A DNA stretch of 13,773 bases from assembly GCA_035691865.1 (NCBI GenBank), contig DASSIM010000040.1, positions 1 to 13,773 on the forward strand, given 5' to 3'. Under the pieces are notes generated by a model. The model had not been told where the DNA came from. It was given only the letters and a program-made list of their open reading frames with translations, and searched no databases. Below, piece by piece: positions 1 to 5,231 of the stretch. Position 1 is the first letter of the stretch; every line of letters begins with the position of its first letter. The translations under genes and the position numbers were made by a program. The stretch comes from Nitrosopolaris sp035691865 (GTDB taxonomy: Archaea > Thermoproteota > Nitrososphaeria > Nitrososphaerales > Nitrososphaeraceae).

Positions 1-494
1 CCAATTTTCTTTGAACTATACCCAAAACTCGGCATGGTTTTTGGCAGATCAATATATTCTTCTTGATTGAACCCTTGTAATCCGGAGTAAAATTGCTTGT
101 TCTCTATCGCATCGATTAGCGTGTGTATGTTGAAGGGTTTGTGCACAAATTTTACAAGCTGCCCTAGTTCCTTCATGGAATAGGAGAGGGTCTCCCTTGG
201 ATAAGAGGAAGCGATAATTATCTTCTGTTTAGGATTGATTTTGATTATTTCTTTAGCAACCTCGATCCCATCGGTCCCGGGAATTCTGTAATCTAATATT
301 ACCATATCAAATACATGGAATCTATTGGTGTCAATAGATCCCATTCTGGAAACAAAATTTTTCAATTCTTGTCGATAAATAGTCAGACAATCTTCACCAT
401 TGTGTGTGAGCGTGGGGTAATGGTTTTTATCTTCTAATACAACCCTGTAGACTAATGCAATATCTTGATTGTCTTCGGCTATCAATATTTTCAT
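1..494 (-). CDS. Response regulator receiver-domain protein, C-terminus cut by window edge
   Basis: The frame opens with ATG at 494 and stays open to base 1, giving about 164 residues without a stop, so the 3' end lies outside the window. The first ~125 residues form a CheY-like receiver: acidic pair E7/D8, phospho-acceptor D68 in VILDYRIPGTDG, S96 in the switch position and K119-P120 in VHKPF. Between helix 2 and strand 3 there is extra sequence (about residues 42-62) that lengthens the usual fold. No DNA-binding domain is visible in the part present, so it may be a single-domain regulator with a C-terminal tail, as is common in Nitrososphaerota. By family it would accept phosphate from a histidine kinase; none is seen here. 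The winged-helix gene at 612-1052 lies upstream on the same strand, 117 bases away, and co-transcription is possible but unproven. Confidence 0.88.
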   Translation of the reverse strand, partial: MKILIAEDNQDIALVYRVVLEDKNHYPTLTHNGEDCLTIYRQELKNFVSRMGSIDTNRFHVFDMVILDYRIPGTDGIEVAKEIIKINPKQKIIIASSYPRETLSYSMKELGQLVKFVHKPFNIHTLIDAIENKQFYSGLQGFNQEEYIDLPKTMPSFGYSSKKI

Positions 495-527
495 GTTATT
501 AGCACCGATATGCTTGTTTTCTTCTGA

Positions 528-550
528 CCAAGAAGGCTTTTCCCTCTTGG
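528..550. promoter_or_regulatory. Hairpin/inverted repeat upstream of the response regulator
   Basis: CCAAGAAGG (528-536) faces CCCTCTTGG (542-550) across a 5-base loop, a 9-bp stem with one mismatch. It lies between the stop of the winged-helix gene and the start of the response regulator. It could be a regulator site or an RNA hairpin in a joint transcript. Only the symmetry is seen; the role is inferred. Confidence 0.35.
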
Positions 551-611
551 ATGAACAAGGATCCGACGAAAATTCACAATTTTAGTCTGAAATATACTAG
601 CCATTTCTAAC

Positions 612-1052
612 TCAAGACTGCTTTACAAGAATCTTTATGATCTCCGGATCGTCTATTAGCGTGTTAATTATGTTGTTACGTTCTTCGGCTGCAAGCTGGT
701 GCGTTGTTTCAATAGAATCAATAGCCTTGAGTTTCCAATATGTATTAGTTGCTCTTCCAATCATCAACTGAACGTCATAGACTATCTTACCAAGTGAAGT
801 AAGCGTGTATTGGCGGTCCTTTCTACTTATCAAACCAGCTTTCATCAACGCAGAGATTCTAGAGTAATACTGCTTTCTAGTAACATCAAGTCTTGTGATC
901 AGAATATCACTGTCTCCACGTGCAATAGCGATGGTATTAAAAAGAGCCAAAGACTTGTCGTCGGCTATTGCGCTGAGAATATCTACTATAGATACACCTA
1001 ATCTCTCAGAAGTAGAGATCGCCTTATGCTGATATTCCAATCCTGTCATCAT
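612..1052 (-). CDS. Winged-helix transcriptional regulator
   Basis: A 146-residue protein with a single winged helix-turn-helix domain at about residues 25-95: helices around ALFNTIAIARG, then the recognition region VTRKQYYSRISALMKAGLI, then the wing (ISRKDRQYTLTSLGKIVYD). The C-terminal part (100-146) is helical and may mediate dimerisation. This compact type is abundant in Nitrososphaerota, often with no assigned target. The start is ATG-ATG at 1052/1049. A TATA-like box at 1073-1082 sits about 26 bases upstream, which suggests a leaderless mRNA. A perfect dyad at 1083-1107 abuts the box and could be its own operator. The protein is a DNA binder by inference from the fold; its regulon and ligand are unknown. 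Confidence 0.85.
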   Translation of the reverse strand: MMTGLEYQHKAISTSERLGVSIVDILSAIADDKSLALFNTIAIARGDSDILITRLDVTRKQYYSRISALMKAGLISRKDRQYTLTSLGKIVYDVQLMIGRATNTYWKLKAIDSIETTHQLAAEERNNIINTLIDDPEIIKILVKQS

Positions 1053-1072
1053 GAATTAGATAAGAACAACGC

Positions 1073-1082
1073 CATATTAATA
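1073..1082 (-). promoter_or_regulatory. TATA-like box of the winged-helix gene
   Basis: On the minus strand the sequence reads TATTAATATG, centred about 26 bases before the ATG at 1052. This is the archaeal TATA-to-start distance expected for a leaderless transcript. Confidence 0.5.
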
Positions 1083-1107
1083 GGTTTTGGAATTGCAACC
1101 CAAAACC
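1083..1107. promoter_or_regulatory. Perfect dyad next to the winged-helix gene's TATA box
   Basis: GGTTTTGG (1083-1090) and CCAAAACC (1100-1107) are exact inverted copies with a 9-base spacer. The dyad touches the upstream edge of the TATA-like box of the winged-helix gene. The position suits an activator or autoregulatory site, probably for a dimeric DNA-binding protein. The rest of the 1053-1371 gap shows no convincing gene. Confidence 0.45.
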
Positions 1108-1330
1108 GTGCATGTAACACCACAACCATACACTACCTCTAAATCAAGCGAATTGTATAGTATTTGATCGATTCTTCGATGGATATGAAGAAAATCAAGT
1201 AATTCAACCGTCATAGGCCAACTAACTAATTATCGTACATAATAAAGCTTCATGTTAACTATAAACAGACGGTTTACAAGTTATACAAATGCTACACCAC
1301 GAAAGCATGGGATGGATATTCTTTCGGTTC

Positions 1331-1355
1331 AACTTGTGGCCAAACTTGTTGGCCA
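1331..1355. repeat. Short tandem repeat carrying TGGCCA twice
   Basis: AACTTGTGGCCA (1331-1342) is followed directly by AACTTGTTGGCCA (1343-1355), a tandem copy differing by one inserted T. Because TGGCCA is self-complementary, the two copies also form a 6-bp hairpin with a 7-base loop. It lies just downstream of the oxidoreductase gene's stop and might end that transcript. Confidence 0.45.
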
Positions 1356-1371
1356 TGTGCTGTCGTTGTTT

Positions 1372-2319
1372 TTATCTTATGAATCCTGAAAGCTGTATTG
1401 ATACTTCAATTATCTTACCAATATTATGACTGATTGCTGAGCGATTATAATTGAGTATTACATGGTCTATTCCTGCTTTTTTGGCTTCCTGCAAATCTTT
1501 CCCGACTTGATCGATACTTCCACTCAAATAATGCCGTTGTTCTCGTTTTCCCTGCATTTGTTTATCAGTATAACCAAAATCTGTAACGTTGGGATATAAT
1601 ATTGCCGCAGTATGAATATCTTTAGGGTCTCTATTTATTTTATAGCATTCATCATTTATCTTATTTATATTTGATTTAACTTCATCTGATGAATTGCGTA
1701 CAACACATATCCAACCATTGGCGTGATTAGCTATCCTTGCAAATGTGTTTTGGCTATAGCCACCGAGATAGATCGGGGGATGTGGCTTTTGGATAGGTTT
1801 AGGCCCTATCTTTGAAGCTGGAATATTGTAATACTCTCCTTTGAATTCAACGACATCGTCTGTCCATATCTTTTTTACTAATTGCACATATTCATCAGCT
1901 CTTTTTCCTCTATCCTTAAAAGGAATATTGGAAACCTGGTACTCGTCTCTTGACCAGCCAATTCCAAATCCGGCTATAGCTCTTCCTTTAGACAAAACAT
2001 CAAGTGTTGCAAACCTTCTTGCCAGTATTACGGGATTATGAAAAAGTATATCAACTATAGAAGTTCCTAATGCAATTTTTTCGGTGTTAGCAGCTACAAA
2101 AGTGAGTGTCTCTAAAGGATCAAATATGTATTGCCAATCCTCGGGGAACTTTCCATCTTTAGTTTCGGGATATGGATTCTGTGGATTAACAGGCCAAATC
2201 AATCTCTCCAAAACCCATAAGGAATCAAATCCAGCATCTTCAGCTTGCTGTGCTAACTGAACTATGTTTTCTCTTGTAGCATTTTTACCGGTCTGTGGTA
2301 GTCTTAATCCTATTTTCAT
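1372..2319 (-). CDS. LLM-class (luciferase-like), probably F420-dependent oxidoreductase
   Basis: This 315-residue protein has the hallmarks of the bacterial-luciferase-like TIM-barrel superfamily. The N-terminus MKIGLRLPQTG is followed by AQQAEDAGFDSLWVLERL, the first strand and helix. Then come IALGTSIVDILFHNPVILARRFATLDVLS (about 82-110), GRAIAGFGIGWSRDEY (about 112-127) and PHPPIYLGGYSQNTFARIANHANGWI (about 180-205), which forms part of the cofactor pocket. The length is normal for one-domain F420-dependent members such as the TIGR03619-like group. Such enzymes move hydride between F420H2 (or FMN) and a small organic substrate; the substrate cannot be read from the sequence. Archaea of this group make F420, which favours F420 over FMN. 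The ATG at 2319 is the first good start. The gene is divergent from the secreted protein at 2512. Confidence 0.9.
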   Translation of the reverse strand: MKIGLRLPQTGKNATRENIVQLAQQAEDAGFDSLWVLERLIWPVNPQNPYPETKDGKFPEDWQYIFDPLETLTFVAANTEKIALGTSIVDILFHNPVILARRFATLDVLSKGRAIAGFGIGWSRDEYQVSNIPFKDRGKRADEYVQLVKKIWTDDVVEFKGEYYNIPASKIGPKPIQKPHPPIYLGGYSQNTFARIANHANGWICVVRNSSDEVKSNINKINDECYKINRDPKDIHTAAILYPNVTDFGYTDKQMQGKREQRHYLSGSIDQVGKDLQEAKKAGIDHVILNYNRSAISHNIGKIIEVSIQLSGFIR

Positions 2320-2445
2320 CTTAGGCTATTGCGATACTATACATGTGATAATTATTGTAAGTTATAGGTTTTTAAAATAGGACTATTCTAGCTGTTGTGC
2401 CCCACTATGTGTAGATATTGAAAATAGTATTTCTCGGTGGGTTTC

Positions 2446-2464
2446 AAAAATCTAGTAGATTTTT
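2446..2464. promoter_or_regulatory. 19-bp perfect palindrome in divergent promoter region
   Basis: AAAAATCTA-G-TAGATTTTT is perfectly symmetrical about base 2455. It lies 20 bases upstream of the TATA-like box at 2484-2490 of the secreted-protein gene, and in the same spacer as the oxidoreductase promoter. The position and symmetry suit binding of a dimeric regulator. The role is inferred. Confidence 0.45.
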
Positions 2465-2483
2465 AGGACTTTTGCAATATGCA

Positions 2484-2490
2484 TTTATAC
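2484..2490 (+). promoter_or_regulatory. TATA-like box of the 2512 secreted-protein gene
   Basis: TTTATAC is centred about 25-26 bases before the ATG at 2512. The mRNA is therefore predicted to be leaderless, and there is no ribosome binding site before the start. Confidence 0.55.
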
Positions 2491-2511
2491 TTTAGTTATA
2501 TTTGATAACAT

Positions 2512-2868
2512 ATGTATAAGATTTTGTTTATGAGCGGTATAGTCGCTCTGGCAACAATACTTCTGGTGCCTTTGTGGCCACATGCAGCAAACGCAGGCAG
2601 TACATGTAGCGTTTCGATTCAAACCCACGACAAATCCATCCACGGTGGAACATTGTCCACCTCTTCAAATAGTGGCAGTTGTTCTAGCTCGGTGAGTGGT
2701 CGTTCAGGTCAAGGTTCGCCCCATTTCGCAGGAGCTTTCGCATTCAATGATCCTGGATTCAAGACGGGCACTTGTACGAGCAGCTCAGCAGGTCTCTCAG
2801 GTCTAAGTTCAGACTTTAACGATGGTCAACACAGCAGTGACAGAAGTTGTAGCACGCATTCTCCATAA
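2512..2868 (+). CDS. Small secreted Ser/Gly/Cys-rich protein (paralogue of 9474-9800)
   Basis: The 118-residue product starts with a Sec-type signal: MYK, a hydrophobic core (about 5-21), then a likely cleavage after ANA (residue 28). The mature part is rich in Ser and Gly, with exactly four cysteines (C32, C57, C88, C113), enough for two disulfides. It ends in CSTHSP. The protein at 9474-9800 has the same plan: signal peptide, a STCS start to the mature chain, four cysteines and a CGSHSP end. I take the two as paralogues. No known domain is recognised. The protein is probably exported and may be extracellular or surface-attached. A T-run follows the stop codon directly. The start is supported by the TATA-like box at 2484-2490. 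Confidence 0.75.
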   Translation: MYKILFMSGIVALATILLVPLWPHAANAGSTCSVSIQTHDKSIHGGTLSTSSNSGSCSSSVSGRSGQGSPHFAGAFAFNDPGFKTGTCTSSSAGLSGLSSDFNDGQHSSDRSCSTHSP

Positions 2869-2878
2869 TTTTTTTATT
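2869..2878 (+). terminator. T-rich terminator directly after the secreted-protein gene
   Basis: Seven T bases (2869-2875) then ATT follow the TAA stop at 2866-2868. Oligo-T on the coding strand is the usual archaeal termination signal. Confidence 0.55.
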
Positions 2879-2888
2879 GTTGATCGTC

Positions 2889-2955
2889 GGGAGCTATAGC
2901 CTCATAGCTACCATGTATAAGCTTTTTCATTGCTGCACGCAGCATGAAATTTTTT
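2889..2955 (+). terminator. Two hairpins, the second followed by six T bases
   Basis: AGCTAT (2892-2897) pairs with ATAGCT (2904-2909) and the stem extends by two G-C pairs past a mismatch. A second stem joins 2925-2935 to 2940-2949, with one bulged T and loop CACG, and is followed by T6 at 2950-2955. It looks like a hairpin terminator. This could be a back-up stop for the 2512 gene. The remainder of the 2869-3066 gap shows no convincing gene; a 23-codon minus frame (2874-2945) exists but lacks support. Confidence 0.4.
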
Positions 2956-3066
2956 GATGTGCATTATCCATTGGTAGACTTGTACTGGCCATGTTCTCAG
3001 AATAGATTACGACTTTGCGGCTGAGGAAGGCTAGACTTAAAGCATTGGAAATACAAAGAGGAATAT

Positions 3067-3228
3067 ATGGTAAACTGTCCTAGTTGCAAACAAGAGTTTC
3101 CTGCAGCGAGTATATGGGCGGAGGTATTTCAAGCAAAAGAATTAGAAACCAGGAAGGAATTGGGCAATTATATCATATTCATGTGTCCACTTTGCCAGGT
3201 ATTCCTAGATATAAAAGAAAAGGATTAA
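3067..3228 (+). CDS. Small zinc-ribbon-like protein
   Basis: Reading from ATG at 3067 gives 53 residues, MVNCPSCKQEF...IIFMCPLCQVFLDIKEKD, ending at TAA 3226-3228. Two CPxC knuckles (C4/C7 and C40/C43), separated by 32 residues, are the classic ligand set of a single zinc ribbon. The protein is probably cytoplasmic and could bind nucleic acid or a protein partner; no specific role can be assigned. The start is favoured by GAGG at 3058-3061, six bases before the ATG, and a TATA-like ACTTAAAG at 3035-3042. If transcription starts about 26 bases after that box, the mRNA would be almost leaderless and the GAGG irrelevant. A longer frame from 3084 in another register is a shadow of this gene. Confidence 0.65.
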   Translation: MVNCPSCKQEFPAASIWAEVFQAKELETRKELGNYIIFMCPLCQVFLDIKEKD

Positions 3229-3345
3229 CCGCCACTCTTATGCAACATCTTGCATTACCCTTCTTATCCCAACCCTTTATTGGTCAAAAAAAGCACTATT
3301 TGCTACAATGAGAAATAATATTAATGACCTTAGCACATAATATAG

Positions 3346-3418
3346 TTGACTGAGGAGCGGAAAATCCACCAAGTCGTTAGCCGCTATAGGTAAGTGAATA
3401 GCCTTACCCTTCAGTCCA
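3346..3418 (+). ncRNA. Possible structured small RNA (three-way junction)
   Basis: An outer stem pairs 3348-3354 with 3409-3416 (one bulged T). It encloses hairpin AGCGG/CCGCT (3356-3360 with 3381-3385, 20-base loop) and hairpin GGTAAG/CTTACC (3389-3394 with 3403-3408, 8-base loop). A TATA-like AATATTAA at 3316-3323 would start transcription near 3346, at the foot of the outer stem. It lacks tRNA hallmarks: no T-loop motif and no proper D or anticodon arms. It could instead be a relic of a transposon end. All pairings were found by eye. The surrounding 3229-3824 gap shows no other supported gene apart from weak frames. Confidence 0.25.
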
Positions 3419-3794
3419 ATGTAACTATTTAGACTATAGTCGCTAATTTTATATAATCAGAACCCTATAGATATATCGTCTTTGAAAGGACTTCCAGGAA
3501 TAAAGCGAAAATCTCTAGGGTTCTAGAGTTCCTTATGCCCACCTTGGATAAAAAAGTTTATAATCAGAAAAAACACCTCACTTCATCTAATTCTGCAAAT
3601 AATCCAGTATTGATAGTTTCTACACATTGAACGGCCTATTTCCTCCAGGCGTTACTCTTGTATCTGCTCAGGACCAATAGAACCCGAAGCCATGGTCAAG
3701 ACCTTGACTTCTGCGATAGTAAGGGTGTATTGCATCGACCAGATTGTTGTTTTACTCCAGGAAAAAGACCCAGAAGAGAGAGTGAAAGGCCAAA

Positions 3795-3802
3795 TTTTTA
3801 TC
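3795..3802 (+). promoter_or_regulatory. TATA-like box of the 3825 gene
   Basis: TTTTTATC is centred about 26 bases before the TTG at 3825. It therefore supports a leaderless transcript beginning at this unusual start codon. Confidence 0.45.
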
Positions 3803-3824
3803 ATAGTTGCGCTAGGATTAGGTA

Positions 3825-4205
3825 TTGAAGAGGACTGCGTACTACTTAATAATAATAGCAGCAGCCAGTCTAATATCACTTTACTATTATTCGACACAAA
3901 TAAACAGACCAAAATATGCTCTAGAACTTGATCCAACAAAGGACACTACTGATATGGCAGGAATTCAATATCGTGTAAGAGTTAATAATGTTGGATCGAA
4001 TCAGCTCACAGGGATCACAGTTGTCCTAGGAAAGAATGATACTCAACATTTAAGCTTTCTCGATCCAGGTCAAACATATTTTTTTTCTCCAAAACCGGAT
4101 ACTAATGTAACTACCGTGAAAGTATCTACCAGTGAGGGAATAGTGGTTCAGAGTGATTATCGCTCACCAACAAAGGTCCTTGGACTCCCTGGAAGTGGAA
4201 GATGA
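3825..4205 (+). CDS. Membrane-anchored extracytoplasmic protein, unknown function
   Basis: The 126-residue product has a short positive N-terminus (MKRTAYY), one hydrophobic segment (about residues 5-24) without a clear cleavage site, and a soluble domain of about 100 residues. That domain has alternating beta-strand patterns: YRVRVNNVGSNQLTGITVVLG, then LSFLDPGQTYFFSP and VTTVKVSTSEGIVVQSDY. Such patterns resemble the immunoglobulin-like CARDB-type folds seen in archaeal surface proteins; this is a resemblance, not an identification. The likely topology is N-in with the domain outside. TTG at 3825 is the only usable start, because an in-frame TAG lies two codons upstream (3819-3821), and the TATA-like box at 3795-3802 fits a leaderless message. 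An overlapping frame from 3692 in another register is thought to be a shadow. Confidence 0.6.
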   Translation: MKRTAYYLIIIAAASLISLYYYSTQINRPKYALELDPTKDTTDMAGIQYRVRVNNVGSNQLTGITVVLGKNDTQHLSFLDPGQTYFFSPKPDTNVTTVKVSTSEGIVVQSDYRSPTKVLGLPGSGR

Positions 4206-4273
4206 CTGAGATGCACCTATATGATGAAATCATCTAAACGTATAGTGGATCAACCATGTATCTTAAAGGTGGG

Positions 4274-4534
4274 CTAAAACACATGCTGCCTATTGCATGT
4301 ACAACGTTGATGATTATGGCCGCCATTTATTGCTACACTGCGTGCCTGTCCGTTTCCGTTTGCATTACTTGAAGTACCATTGGAAACACTGCCAACTCCA
4401 ATAGCTATACAGCCATTACCTGCACCGTTACCTCCATTAGCAGCAGAACCAGTTCCTATTGCCACATCTCCTGTGCCTCCATTAGCCCCACAAAATGCGC
4501 TGTTGACATCGCCATTCCCTCCAATTCCTATCAA
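4274..4534 (-). pseudogene. Gly/Asn-rich repeat-protein ORF, probably truncated
   Basis: The frame encodes 86 residues of Gly/Asn/Ala-rich sequence, with pieces such as GIGGNGDVNSAFCG, ANGGTGDVAIGTGSAANGG and NGAGNGCIAIGVGS, ending NRQHVF. The alternating GxG and small-hydrophobic pattern is like low-complexity exported proteins of Nitrososphaerota, which normally start with a signal peptide. Here the only available start is TTG at 4534, there is no signal peptide, and an in-frame TAA lies at 4553-4555. The upstream DNA instead matches the beginning of an IS110 transposase. I infer a 5'-truncated relic, though an intact small cytoplasmic protein or a chance Gly-rich frame cannot be excluded. 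Confidence 0.35.
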
Positions 4535-4644
4535 AAAGTTTCTCCAACTTGTTTAAGATTGTTGTCTATGCTTCAATTTCCTAATACTTTTCCCTTCTCG
4601 CTCATCACGGCCATCTGCAGATAATTCTTGTGTAGATCCATTCC
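4531..4644 (-). mobile_element. IS110-family transposase N-terminal remnant
   Basis: Translating the minus strand from 4644 gives GMDLHKNYLQMAVMSEKG, then KVLGN, a stop, SIDNNLKQVGETF, and two stops. The GMDLHK start, with the first Asp of the DEDD catalytic site, plus the beta-strand pattern that follows, is characteristic of IS110-type transposases near residue 5-40. The residues before it are missing (a stop precedes GMD), an internal TGA interrupts the frame, and nothing of the remaining ~300 residues or the second catalytic Ser domain is present. This is therefore a dead fragment of about 114 bases. It lies directly upstream of the Gly-rich ORF on the same strand. Confidence 0.6.
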
Positions 4645-4730
4645 TCAAAACAAGGATATATTCTCGTCCAGCTTGGATTTAGGTAGACTGTTCACATATA
4701 CTTAGGTTCCTTAGGCCCTGCTAACTCCGA

Positions 4731-4738
4731 TATAAATA
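4731..4738 (+). promoter_or_regulatory. TATA box for the small membrane protein
   Basis: TATAAATA is a near-consensus archaeal TATA box. It predicts transcription start near 4760, downstream of the ATG at 4742. This argues that the gene begins at 4802 or 4808. Confidence 0.5.
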
Positions 4739-4801
4739 GCGATGAGGCTGACTAAATGGCAAAGATGTTGCGAAAGTATCTCGCATATGCAAGGGAGTCT
4801 A

Positions 4802-4987
4802 ATGTCAATGGCACAAATAAATTTTAGACGGTTATTCGGAATATTATTTACCACTTTTATTTTGATCCTGGTATCTATTTTTGTAATACTTGCTGTAGCT
4901 CAGAAACTAAGCTTAACTGCTGCATTAATTATGATCACAGTACCATTAATTATTAGATATGTATTTCATACTTTAACCAAAATTTAG
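4802..4987 (+). CDS. Small two-helix membrane protein, unknown function
   Basis: From ATG at 4802 the product has 61 residues: a polar N-terminus (MSMAQINFRRLF) and two hydrophobic stretches, about residues 12-33 and 37-55, separated by a short polar turn (QKLS). It ends HTLTKI. Both ends probably face the cytoplasm. An in-frame ATG at 4742 would add 20 residues, but it lies too close to the TATA box at 4731-4738 to be transcribed from it. GGGAG just before 4802 could serve as a ribosome binding site. No family is recognised and no operon partner is evident; the next sequence downstream is a broken gene. Confidence 0.5.
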   Translation: MSMAQINFRRLFGILFTTFILILVSIFVILAVAQKLSLTAALIMITVPLIIRYVFHTLTKI

Positions 4988-5011
4988 ACTGATCTGATTC
5001 TCTATTATTAG

Positions 5012-5231
5012 GGCCAGATAGAAAATGATGTAGATTCTTCAATTCAATATGACATGAATCCATATCCTAGACGCAAGAGAATTGGTCTGAGTGGTAATAA
5101 GAACGCGGCATATTTGAAACCAGCATGCAACTGATGGAGTAGCTCACAAAGAATATGTAGCCAAAAGTGCTAGAAACACAAATGACAATTCACCTGGTCA
5201 AAGTACTGGCTTGTATATCAATGATGAATAG
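5012..5231 (+). pseudogene. Probable frameshifted gene of unknown function
   Basis: Two adjacent plus frames both read like protein. The first (5012-5134) gives ENDVDSSIQYDMNPYPRR then KRIGLSGNKNAAYLKPACN and a stop. The second, opened at 5118 in a different frame, gives ATDGVAHKEYVAKSARNTND then NSPGQSTGLYINDE and stops at 5229-5231. One frameshift near 5118-5132 would join them into a basic, hydrophilic protein of about 70 residues. ATG at 5054 is the only in-frame ATG of the first part. The 3' end overlaps the tail of the convergent hydrolase gene by 14 bases. I do not recognise the family; a sequencing error or chance frames are the alternatives. Confidence 0.4.

Noticed and set aside
1331..1355. 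CRISPR-like repeat
   Set aside because: Only two adjacent 12-13 base units without spacers; no array or Cas genes are present anywhere in the window.
3346..3418. A tRNA gene
   Set aside because: The outer stem resembles an acceptor arm, but there is no T-loop motif, no seven-base anticodon loop on a five-pair stem and no normal D arm.
3692..3931. A 79-codon plus frame overlapping the membrane-anchored protein
   Set aside because: It overlaps the better-supported 3825 gene by over 100 bases, has no promoter at a suitable distance, and ends in a low-complexity run that is the other gene's signal anchor read out of frame.
3652..3939. A 95-codon minus frame opposite the same region
   Set aside because: Hydrophobic runs come from the antisense of the anchor sequence; no ribosome site, promoter or recognisable domain was found.
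4742..4801. A 20-residue N-terminal extension of the small membrane protein
   Set aside because: ATG 4742 lies only a few bases after the TATA box, upstream of the expected transcription start.
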